A stretch of DNA of 6,856 nucleotides, taken from contig JACZKF010000202.1 in the NCBI GenBank assembly GCA_014860175.1, forward strand, positions 1-6,856, written 5' to 3'. Shown here piece after piece: positions 1-5,297 of the stretch. Source of the stretch: Desulfuromonadales bacterium (GTDB lineage Bacteria; Desulfobacterota; Desulfuromonadia; Desulfuromonadales; JACZKF01). Position 1 is the stretch's first letter. Each line of letters opens with the position of its first letter. Below the pieces are notes generated by a model. The model was not told the origin of the DNA. It made no database searches and saw only the letters and a list, made by a program, of their open reading frames with translations. The position numbers were made by a program, and so were the translations under genes.

Positions 1-187
1 GCCGCTGATCGGCCGCGCGCCCGGCCTGCGCAACGTCGTGGTGGCGACCGGCTTCGAGGGCGACGGCATCTGCCTCGGCCCGCTCGCCGGCAAGCTCGTC
101 GGCCAGCTCGTGGCCGGCCGGGCGGCCGAGATCGAGCTTGCGCCGTTCGATCCCGCCCGCTTTTCCCGCAGGAGCCTCGTCGCGTGA
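1..187 (+). CDS. FAD-dependent oxidoreductase (HcnC/SoxB-like), C-terminal fragment
   Basis: This is the 3' end of a gene that begins before the window; the frame runs from base 2 to the TGA at 185-187, leaving 61 residues. The visible part has the C-terminal signature of the D-amino-acid-oxidase-type flavoprotein family (sarcosine oxidase beta, opine oxidase B, HcnC). A short 'PGLRNVVVATGF' strand leads into a glycine-rich 'GDGICLGPLAGKL' segment, which in this family contacts the FAD. A helix and a short basic tail follow. Such subunits oxidise amines, opines or glycine to an imine and pass electrons on. The next gene starts inside the stop codon overlap (GTGA, 184-187), so the two are translationally coupled. 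GC is very high and the third codon position is nearly always G or C, unlike everything after about base 545. The substrate cannot be told from this fragment. Confidence 0.8.
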   Translation, partial: PLIGRAPGLRNVVVATGFEGDGICLGPLAGKLVGQLVAGRAAEIELAPFDPARFSRRSLVA

Positions 188-429
188 GCGTGTCGCATTT
201 CACCTTCCGCGGCAGGGCGGTGCCGTTCCGGCCGGGCGAGTCCGTCGCCGCCGCGCTGCTCGAGGCGGGCATCCTCGATTTCGGCCGCGACGCCAACGGC
301 GCGCAGCTGCGCTATTTCTGTGGCATCGGCGCCTGCCAGAGCTGCCTCGTGCGCATCGACGGCCGGTTGGTCGAGGCCTGCCTGACGCCCGCCGCCGCCG
401 GCACGGCGGTCCTTGCGGTGGGGGACTAG
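184..429 (+). CDS. small (2Fe-2S)-binding oxidoreductase subunit (HcnA/SoxA-N-like)
   Basis: An 81-residue ferredoxin-fold protein starting at GTG 184. It has a short beta-rich N-terminus ('FTFRGRAVPFRPGES') and a helix ('VAAALLEAG'), then the plant-type [2Fe-2S] cysteine pattern C46-x4-C51-x2-C54-x11-C66 (CGIGACQSC, then EAC). This matches the Fer2_4-type small subunits found as separate proteins in hydrogen cyanide synthase (HcnA) and opine/octopine oxidase complexes, or fused at the N-terminus of sarcosine oxidase alpha. Its likely role is to relay electrons between the two flavoprotein subunits. The start overlaps the upstream stop by 4 bp and the next gene begins 2 bp after its stop, so this was a C-A-B ordered three-gene unit. 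All four cluster cysteines are present and the length is normal. Base composition matches the gene before it. Family assignment is strong; the substrate of the complex is unknown. Confidence 0.85.
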   Translation: MSVSHFTFRGRAVPFRPGESVAAALLEAGILDFGRDANGAQLRYFCGIGACQSCLVRIDGRLVEACLTPAAAGTAVLAVGD

Positions 430-431
430 AG

Positions 432-1343
432 ATGAGCGTCGAGCCTGCGATCCGGCCTTCGGACGTGCCGGAAACCGACATCCTCGCCTGCGACGCGCTG
501 GTGGTCGGCGGCGGCCCGGCCGGCATGGAGGCGGCGCGGGTAGCGGCCAAACGCGGGCACCAGGTGGTCCTGTACGAAAAGGCTTCCTGGCTGGGTGGCC
601 TGCTCCCCGTCGCCAGTATGGTCAAGCACCTGGAAACCCTGGATATTCTGACCTTTGTCAAATACCTGGAAACCCAGATCAAAAAGGAGGGGGTCAGAAT
701 CCACCTGAAAAAAGAGGTGACCCCCGAGATCGTCCGCCAAGAAAAACCGGATGTCTTGGTGCTTGCCGCCGGTGCGGCCTACACCAAGTTTCATCTGCCG
801 GGGGGCGACGGCCGAAAGGTTCTGACCCCGGGTGGACTGCACCAGCAGCTGAAGTTCTTCCTGAAATTCTTCAGTCCGACGACGTTGGAAAAGCTGACCC
901 GGATCTGGATGCCGGTCGGCAAGACGGTGGTCGTCACCGGCGGCACCCTGCACGGCTGCGAACTGGCGGAATTCCTCACCAAACGCCAACGCAAAGTCAC
1001 CCTGATCCACAACGGCCCGGCCTCGGAACTGGGGGAGGGGATGACCGGTGACGATCTGATGAATCTCTGGCCGTGGATGGAGAAGAAGGGGGTCGTGATC
1101 AATGCCGACGTCCAGTACCGGGAAGTGACCGACCGGGGGCTGGTGGTTACCGACCCGGACGGCAGGGAACGGCTGATCGAAGTCGACAACGTCTGTACCA
1201 CCCAGGACTTTGCCCCCAACTATGAGGCTCTGGGGCGCCTGGGGCAGCTGGTGCCGGAAACCTACAATGTCGGCAGTTCTGAAAAGCCGGGGCTGATTGT
1301 CGACGCCATGCGCGAAGGGGCGAGAGTCGGCTATGCCATCTAG
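432..1343 (+). CDS. chimeric FAD/NAD(P)-binding oxidoreductase: HcnB-like N-terminus joined to an OYE/dienoyl-CoA-reductase-like C-terminal half
   Basis: A 303-residue frame from ATG 432, 2 bp after the previous stop. Residues 1-31 (charged leader, then 'CDALVVGGGPAG') suit an HcnB/opine-oxidase-A subunit, as expected third in the upstream cluster. From about residue 32 on ('MEAARVAAKRGHQVVLYEK', 'WLGGLLPVASMVK', 'WMPVGKTVVVTGG', 'GCELAEFLTK', 'ELGEGM', 'WPWMEKKGV', then the C-terminal helix) it reads as the C-terminal FAD/NAD(P)H part of an Old Yellow Enzyme/2,4-dienoyl-CoA reductase protein. Family members are about 650 residues, with an N-terminal FMN TIM barrel and a [4Fe-4S] cysteine set; neither is here. 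The FAD motif is at residues 26-31 with acidic E49. The second Rossmann motif is at 170-175, with T172 where glycine is usual. The usual Gly-Asp near the C-terminus that contacts FAD reads G281-S282. GC drops sharply within the gene near base 545. It may be a genuine fusion or an assembly artefact; enzymatic function as drawn is doubtful. Confidence 0.6.
   Translation: MSVEPAIRPSDVPETDILACDALVVGGGPAGMEAARVAAKRGHQVVLYEKASWLGGLLPVASMVKHLETLDILTFVKYLETQIKKEGVRIHLKKEVTPEIVRQEKPDVLVLAAGAAYTKFHLPGGDGRKVLTPGGLHQQLKFFLKFFSPTTLEKLTRIWMPVGKTVVVTGGTLHGCELAEFLTKRQRKVTLIHNGPASELGEGMTGDDLMNLWPWMEKKGVVINADVQYREVTDRGLVVTDPDGRERLIEVDNVCTTQDFAPNYEALGRLGQLVPETYNVGSSEKPGLIVDAMREGARVGYAI
505..545 (+). other. composition breakpoint / putative recombination or assembly junction
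   Basis: Within these bases the sequence passes from very GC-rich, C/G-third-position DNA to a different style with A-rich codons (AAA, GAA, ATC and others common from about 550). The join lies on the codons for the dinucleotide-binding GGGPAGMEAA motif. This stretch would be nearly identical at DNA level in two unrelated high-GC flavoproteins. The reading frame is kept. The exact base cannot be fixed because the motif belongs to both parents. Confidence 0.6.
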
Positions 1344-1422
1344 CCCGGCGCCGCCCCGGAGATGACCGGAACCGGATGAAGGGGATGGCGAAATGGTCAT
1401 CGCGAGGAGACCAGGAGTGTTT

Positions 1423-1437
1423 TATAACAATGTTATA
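1423..1437. promoter_or_regulatory. AT-rich perfect palindrome (TATAAC-3-GTTATA), candidate operator/promoter element
   Basis: TATAAC, a 3-base spacer (AAT) and GTTATA form a perfect inverted repeat of 6-bp arms, followed by a run of eight T (1438-1445). It stands out as the most AT-rich spot in an otherwise GC-rich window. It sits in the 257-bp gap upstream of dctP, 164 bases before its ATG. The size and symmetry suit a dimeric repressor such as a TetR, MarR or GntR protein. Overlap with a promoter -10 region is possible, because TATAAC itself resembles a -10 hexamer, but I see no good -35 and no sigma-54 (-24/-12) match. As an RNA hairpin it would be too weak for an intrinsic terminator of the preceding gene. 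No regulator gene is in the window. Confidence 0.4.
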
Positions 1438-1500
1438 TTTTTTTTGAGCTATGACCGCGGCCCAAAGCGACCCGCGAATTCCAGCATCGAATAACCAGGA

Positions 1501-1604
1501 AAGGAGGCGCCGCTGCCCAGAAAATTCTCACCCTGTCGCTGTTCTCAAGACCCGTCACACCAGATTTGACCGGTTCAGCACCCCCATCGAGGAGTAGAAC
1601 ATGA
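1501..1604 (+). other. orphan Shine-Dalgarno plus short signal-peptide-like open stretch, possible decayed gene start
   Basis: A near-perfect AAGGAGG lies at 1501-1507 with no ATG, GTG or TTG at usual spacing behind it. From base 1518 the frame reads Q-K-I-L-T-L-S-L-F-S, which looks like the start of a secretion signal (lysine then a hydrophobic run). It stays open to a TGA at 1602-1604 inside the start of dctP, but the downstream residues look random. The base triplet before it (1515-1517) is GCC, where an ATG would sit about 7 bases after the ribosome site. This may be the leftover of a deleted secreted-protein gene, or chance. A CTG at 1513 could open an 18-codon peptide, but CTG starts are rare. 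Confidence 0.2.
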
Positions 1605-2635
1605 TGAACAAGGGCCTATTTTCTCTGTTTGTCGGCATCTGGACGTTACTGGTTCCCCTGTCGGCCGTGGCCGCCGACCCGATCGTGTTGACCTTTGCCA
1701 TGCAGAATCCCGAAACCGCCTTCAGTTCGGTGCAGTGCGTCACCCCCTGGATCAAGGCGGTGGAGGAAGCGTCCGGTGGAAAGGTCAAGATCCAGCCGTA
1801 CTACAGCCAGACCTTGACCAAGGGGAAGGACAGCTGGAACGCCACCAAAACCGGCATCGCCGATATGAGCTGGAACATGCACGGCTATTGGCCGGGGATG
1901 ACGCCACTGGCCGATGTCATCAGCCTGCCGGTCATGCCGTTCCGGACGGCGGAGCAGGGGAGCGAGATCTTCTGGAAACTGTACGAGAAGTTTCCCCAGA
2001 TCCAGAAGGAGTTTGAGGAGACCAAGGTCCTCATCCTCTACACCAGCGAGCCTTACTATCTGGTCACCAAGGACCGGCCGGTCAAGACCATGGAAGACCT
2101 CAAAGGGATGAAGATCCGCTCCGGCGGCGGCCCGGCGGTCGACCAGATGACGGCGTTGGGGGGGGTACCGGTCTCCATGGGGATGCCGGATGTCTACATG
2201 GCGATGCAAAAAGGGGTGATCGATGGCACCGGGGCGGCCTGGGAGCCGATCATCGGCTTCCGGCTCTATGAAGTCGGCAATTTCTACTCCGAGGTCCCGC
2301 TGCCGGCCACCTATTTCTCCATCACCATGAACAAGCGCAAGTGGAACAGCCTCCCCAAAGAAGCCCAGGAGGCGATCATGAGTGTCAGCGGCTTGGAGGG
2401 GGCCAAATACTGGGGGCGCAACTTCTGGGACATCGCCAAAGAGCCGACGATCCAGAAAGCCAAGGAGATGGGGAAAGAGATCAAGGTCTACACCCTGACC
2501 GCGGAGGAGCGCCAGCGGTGGCTCGACATCGGCGGCAAGCCGGTATGGGAGAAGTGGGTCCGGGAGATGGAAAGCAAGGGGCACTCCGGCGCCCGGGAAA
2601 TCCTCCAGACTGCCCTGGAACTGGGGGAAAAGTAA
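1601..2635 (+). CDS. dctP: TRAP transporter solute-binding protein (DctP family)
   Basis: A 344-residue periplasmic binding protein of the usual family length. Start ATG 1601 has a GAGGAG ribosome site at 1589-1594; a second ATG follows directly at 1604. Residues 1-25 form a Sec signal peptide: K4, a hydrophobic core, then 'SAVAA' before D26. The mature part follows the DctP plan: an opening strand ('IVLTFAM'), a central 'EDLKGMKIRSGGG' with R173 at the place of the conserved carboxylate-binding arginine, then 'MPDVYMAMQKGVIDG' (195-209), and late helices. It should capture an organic acid in the periplasm and hand it to DctQ/DctM membrane subunits. Neither is in the window, which is unusual for TRAP loci. 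Downstream genes process acyl-CoA and acyl phosphates, so the ligand may be a 2-oxoacid or a short/branched/aryl carboxylate (inference). A hairpin follows its stop and could raise its mRNA level over the enzymes. Confidence 0.9.
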   Translation: MMNKGLFSLFVGIWTLLVPLSAVAADPIVLTFAMQNPETAFSSVQCVTPWIKAVEEASGGKVKIQPYYSQTLTKGKDSWNATKTGIADMSWNMHGYWPGMTPLADVISLPVMPFRTAEQGSEIFWKLYEKFPQIQKEFEETKVLILYTSEPYYLVTKDRPVKTMEDLKGMKIRSGGGPAVDQMTALGGVPVSMGMPDVYMAMQKGVIDGTGAAWEPIIGFRLYEVGNFYSEVPLPATYFSITMNKRKWNSLPKEAQEAIMSVSGLEGAKYWGRNFWDIAKEPTIQKAKEMGKEIKVYTLTAEERQRWLDIGGKPVWEKWVREMESKGHSGAREILQTALELGEK

Positions 2636-2642
2636 ACCAACC

Positions 2643-2680
2643 GGGGTGCGGTGGGGCGAAGAAAAGCCTCACCGCACCCC
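2643..2680 (+). promoter_or_regulatory. strong 15-bp RNA hairpin between dctP and buk
   Basis: Arms 2643-2657 and 2666-2680 pair over 15 bp with a single G-U pair, closing an 8-base A-rich loop (GAAGAAAA). The stem is very GC-rich. It begins 7 bases after the dctP stop, and the buk ribosome site lies 27 bases downstream. There is no T-run after it (next bases GAATTCCCC), so it is not a classical intrinsic terminator. More likely it protects the 3' end of the dctP message or partly attenuates transcription, as known for binding-protein genes such as malE, whose products are needed in excess over downstream proteins. Leaky termination remains possible. Confidence 0.65.
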
Positions 2681-2717
2681 GAATTCCCCGGCCACGATCG
2701 CCATCCAGGAGGAGTCC

Positions 2718-3800
2718 GTGAGCAGCAAAATACTCGTCGTCAATCTTGGATCGACCTCGACCAAGGTCGGGATCTTCGCCCAGGAAAAGATGCAGATCAA
2801 TCAGGGGATCAGCCATTCGGTGGAAGAGCTGAGCCGTTACCGGAGCATCCTCGACCAGTATGAACTGCGCCAGCAGGCGATCTTCTCGGTGTTGGGAGAG
2901 CATGCCCAGGAGCTCGACAGCTTTTGCGCCATTGCCTGCCGCGGCGGCAACACCAAACCGGTCCCCGGCGGCATTTACCGCATCTGCCCGGCGATGATCG
3001 AGGATATGAAAAGCGGCCGGTTCGGCCAGCATCCCAACATCATCGGTGGCATCGTCGCCCACGACATCGGCCGGCAGAAGAACATCCCGGTCTTTACCGT
3101 CGACCCGCCGACCACCGACGAGCTGTGTGCCTACGCCCGCTACTCGGGGATTCCGCAGCTGCGGCGCCAGAGCAGCTTTCATGCCCTGAGCCAGAAGGCG
3201 ACCGCCCGCAAGATCGCCGCCCAACTGGGGAAGAGCTACGATCAGGTCAACCTGATCGTGGCCCATCTCGGCGGCGGGATCTCCGTCGGCGCCCACTTGC
3301 AGGGGAAAGTGGTCGATGTCAACAACGCCCTCGACGGCGATGGGCCGTTTTCTCCCGAGCGCGCCGGCTCCCTGCCGACCGGAGAACTGATCAAGCTCTG
3401 CTTCAGCGGCCAATACACCCAGCCGGAGGTGATGCGTCTGATTCAGGGGGGTGGGGGGCTGGTCGCCTATCTCGGCACCACCGACGCTCGAGCAATCGAA
3501 CAGCGGATTGCCGGCGGCGATGAAGAGGCGGCCGAGGTCTACCAGGCGATGATCTACCAGGTCGCCAAGGAGATCGGCGCCTGCGCCGCGGTGCTGGAGG
3601 GACGGGTCGACGCCATCGCCCTGACCGGCAGCCTGGCCTACTCCGACCTTCTGGTCACCAGTTTGAGTCGGCGGGTCTCTTTTCTCGCTCCGCTTTATGT
3701 CGATCCGGGCGAGAACGAAATGGAGGCTTTGGCCGGAGGGGTGCTGCGCTACCTCACCAACCAGGAGAGCCTGTCGAATTACCAGGGGGTACCGGGATGA
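2718..3800 (+). CDS. buk: butyrate kinase / branched-chain fatty acid kinase
   Basis: A 360-residue acetokinase-superfamily enzyme (family norm about 355-360). I place the start at GTG 2718 behind AGGAGGAG (2707-2714). An earlier in-frame ATG at 2646 would put coding sequence through the hairpin and add 24 residues not seen in the family. Motifs in order: phosphate loop 'ILVVNLGSTSTK' (5-16), 'RGG' at 75-77, 'QHPNIIGGIVAHDIG' (104-118), 'VDPPTTDEL' (128-136), 'SSFHALSQKATAR' (152-164), the adenosine/phosphate motif 'VAHLGGGISVGAH' (181-193), 'DVNNALDGDGPFSPERAG' (200-217), and 'ALTGSLAYSD' (301-310). It interconverts butyryl (or isobutyryl/isovaleryl) phosphate + ADP and acid + ATP in the cytoplasm. 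It lies directly before ptb with a 4-bp overlap. Small departures from the usual text are NLGSTSTK where NPGSTSTK is common, and SQK where NQK is common. Chain-length preference cannot be read from sequence. Confidence 0.93.
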   Translation: MSSKILVVNLGSTSTKVGIFAQEKMQINQGISHSVEELSRYRSILDQYELRQQAIFSVLGEHAQELDSFCAIACRGGNTKPVPGGIYRICPAMIEDMKSGRFGQHPNIIGGIVAHDIGRQKNIPVFTVDPPTTDELCAYARYSGIPQLRRQSSFHALSQKATARKIAAQLGKSYDQVNLIVAHLGGGISVGAHLQGKVVDVNNALDGDGPFSPERAGSLPTGELIKLCFSGQYTQPEVMRLIQGGGGLVAYLGTTDARAIEQRIAGGDEEAAEVYQAMIYQVAKEIGACAAVLEGRVDAIALTGSLAYSDLLVTSLSRRVSFLAPLYVDPGENEMEALAGGVLRYLTNQESLSNYQGVPG

Positions 3801-4690
3801 TCCGCAACTTTGCCGACCTGCGCACCAGAGTCAAAGAAAAGCCGGCGCGGACCATCGCCGTGGTCTGCCCCGAGGGGGAGGAGGTCATCAAGCTGATCGC
3901 CCGCGCCCTGGAGAGCCGGATCGCCGAGTTCATTCTGCTGGGTGACCCCGAGGCGATCAGAGCGCTGGCGGCCGGCCAACTCGACCTGGGCCGGGTCGAA
4001 CTGATCGCGACGAAAGAGCCGAGGGCCGCGGCCGAAGAGGCGGTGCGGCTGGTGGTGGCCGGGCGGGCGCAGGCGCTGATGAAAGGCAATCTCCCCACCG
4101 CCACCTTTTTGAAGGCGATCCTCGACAAGCAGCAGGGGCTCCATGCCAGCCGGCTGATCAGCGAAGTGACGCTGCTGGAAAAGGGGGGGGAGGAGGGGCT
4201 GCAGCTGCTGACCGATTGCGCCATCAATATCGCCCCCACCCTGGAGGAAAAGGTCCAGATCATCGAAAATGCCGTCGCCCTCGCCCGCCGCCTCGGTTAC
4301 CACCGCCCCCGGGTAGCGGTCCTGTCGGCGGTGGAGCTGGTCAACCCGGCGCTGCCGGATACCATCGATGCGGCGGTGCTGAGCAAGATGGCCGACCGGG
4401 GGCAGATCAAGGATGCCGTCGTCGATGGCCCCTTCGCCCTCGATAACGCCTTGTCCAGGGAGGCGGCGCAGTACAAGAAAATCGGCGGCGAGGTGGCCGG
4501 TCAGGCCGATATCCTGCTCGCCCCCAATCTGCAGGTCGGCAATGCTCTGCACAAGGCGCTGGTCTTCTGGGCCCATCGGCCCATCGCCACCGCCGTGCTG
4601 GGGGCACGGGCGCCGATCATCATGACCTCGCGCTCCGACTCCATGCAGACCATGCTCGATACTGTCGCCCTGGCCGCCTACATCTCCTGA
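3797..4690 (+). CDS. ptb: phosphate butyryltransferase (phosphotransbutyrylase)
   Basis: A 297-residue enzyme of the PTA/PTB family (Ptb is normally about 300). The ATG at 3797 overlaps the buk stop (ATGA) and a purine-rich AGGGGG lies shortly before it, so translation is coupled to buk. Recognisable parts: N-terminal 'TIAVVCPEGEEVIKLI' (19-34), 'FILLGDPEAI' (45-54), 'ALMKGNLPTATFLKAIL' (93-109), 'HASRLISEV' (116-124), 'VAVLSAVELVNP' (173-184), 'DGPFALDNALS' (210-220), 'GEVAGQADILLAPN' (231-244), and the closing 'APIIMTSRSDS' (272-282), which resembles the phosphate/CoA site of the family. It exchanges CoA of an acyl-CoA for phosphate, supplying Buk. Next to a 2-oxoacid:ferredoxin oxidoreductase it would take that enzyme's acyl-CoA product. 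Related phosphate acetyltransferases are an alternative, but the pairing with buk and the SRSDS ending favour Ptb. Acyl specificity is unknown. Confidence 0.92.
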   Translation: MIRNFADLRTRVKEKPARTIAVVCPEGEEVIKLIARALESRIAEFILLGDPEAIRALAAGQLDLGRVELIATKEPRAAAEEAVRLVVAGRAQALMKGNLPTATFLKAILDKQQGLHASRLISEVTLLEKGGEEGLQLLTDCAINIAPTLEEKVQIIENAVALARRLGYHRPRVAVLSAVELVNPALPDTIDAAVLSKMADRGQIKDAVVDGPFALDNALSREAAQYKKIGGEVAGQADILLAPNLQVGNALHKALVFWAHRPIATAVLGARAPIIMTSRSDSMQTMLDTVALAAYIS

Positions 4691-4698
4691 TGGCCAGG
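4669..4698 (+). repeat. weak inverted repeat across the ptb stop codon
   Basis: CCTGGCC (4669-4675) and GGCCAGG (4692-4698) are perfect 7-base complements with a 16-base loop that includes the ptb TGA. No T-run follows. It may modestly stabilise or pause the transcript between ptb and the oxidoreductase genes, or it may be chance in GC-rich DNA. The 55-bp gap here otherwise holds only the ribosome site of the next gene. Confidence 0.25.
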
Positions 4699-4745
4699 CG
4701 AATTCCGAGACCACAACAGAAACTCGACGAAAGGATAAAGACAGC

Positions 4746-5297
4746 ATGAAGGAAATCCGATTTCACGGACGGGGCGGACAAGGAGCGGTGCTGGCAGCCA
4801 GAATGCTGGCTTCGGCCGCCGCCATCGAAGGGAAGTGCGTGGGGAGTTTCCCCATGTACGGCTTCGAGCGGCGGGGGATGCCGGTGGTGGCGTTCACCCG
4901 TTTCGACGAGGCGCCGATTCGGGAAAAGTCGCAGATCTATCACCCCCATTGCCTGATGGTGGTCGACCCGACCCTGATGAAGCTCGACACCATTCTCAAC
5001 GGACTGCGTCCCGGCGGGGTGCTGATCCTCAACAGTCCGAAGCCGCTCCCCCACCGGCTCAGCCCCAATATGGGACTGGCCGGCACCGTCGATGCCACCC
5101 GCATCGCGGTGCAGGAGATCGGCCGGGATATCCCCAACACCTGCCTGATGGGGGCGCTGGCCGCCGCCACCGGCTGGCTGAAGCTGGAATCGGTGATCAA
5201 GGGGCTGGGCGAGTATCTGGAGGGGGAGATGCTGCGGAAAAATATCCGGAACGCCGAGCGGGGGTTCCAGGAAGTCGAGGTGCAGAAATGGCAGTAA
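4746..5297 (+). CDS. porC: 2-oxoacid:ferredoxin oxidoreductase, gamma subunit
   Basis: A 183-residue protein of the PorC/VorC/KorC family, of normal length. The start ATG 4746 follows AAAGGA (4730-4735) at a slightly long 10-base spacing. Hallmarks are the N-terminal 'EIRFHGRGGQGAV' (3-15), 'FPMYGFERRGMPVVAFTR' (35-52), 'MVVDPTL' (71-77), 'GGVLILNS' (90-97), and 'NTCLMGALAA' (131-140) near the end of the domain. In four-subunit pyruvate- and 2-oxoisovalerate-type enzymes the gamma domain helps bind CoA and closes the active site formed by alpha and beta. It is the first gene of a gamma-delta-alpha-beta run, the order known from archaeal and Thermotoga por/vor operons and similar to padEFG(H)I of phenylglyoxylate oxidoreductase. 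The symbol is given at family level; the substrate may be pyruvate, a branched 2-oxoacid or an aryl 2-oxoacid. Its last 10 bases overlap the delta gene. Confidence 0.9.
   Translation: MKEIRFHGRGGQGAVLAARMLASAAAIEGKCVGSFPMYGFERRGMPVVAFTRFDEAPIREKSQIYHPHCLMVVDPTLMKLDTILNGLRPGGVLILNSPKPLPHRLSPNMGLAGTVDATRIAVQEIGRDIPNTCLMGALAAATGWLKLESVIKGLGEYLEGEMLRKNIRNAERGFQEVEVQKWQ

Noticed and set aside
138..431. N-terminal extension of the chimeric gene back to base 138
   Set aside because: It would overlap the complete [2Fe-2S] gene in another frame and reads as arginine-rich nonsense; ATG 432 lies just after that gene's stop as expected.
628..675. 12-bp direct repeat ACCTGGAAACCC at 628-639 and 664-675
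   Set aside because: Both copies encode leucine-glutamate-threonine in helical segments of the flavoprotein; only two copies with no flanking similarity, so most likely coincidence.
1361..1401. GATGACC...GGTCATC inverted repeat (7-bp arms, 27-base loop) after the chimeric gene, as a terminator
   Set aside because: The loop is long, the arms are short and no T-run follows directly; not convincing in GC-rich DNA.
1423..1445. Palindrome plus T-run as an intrinsic terminator
   Set aside because: The stem is six almost pure A-T pairs with a 3-base loop, too weak to terminate; an operator or promoter element is the better reading.
1555..1788. 77-residue minus-strand frame over the dctP start
   Set aside because: Antisense to the signal peptide region, no ribosome site and no recognisable motif.
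2646..2717. 24-residue N-terminal extension of butyrate kinase from ATG 2646
   Set aside because: It runs through the hairpin, has no ribosome site, and the family begins a few residues before the NxGSTSTK motif, which fits GTG 2718 with AGGAGGAG.
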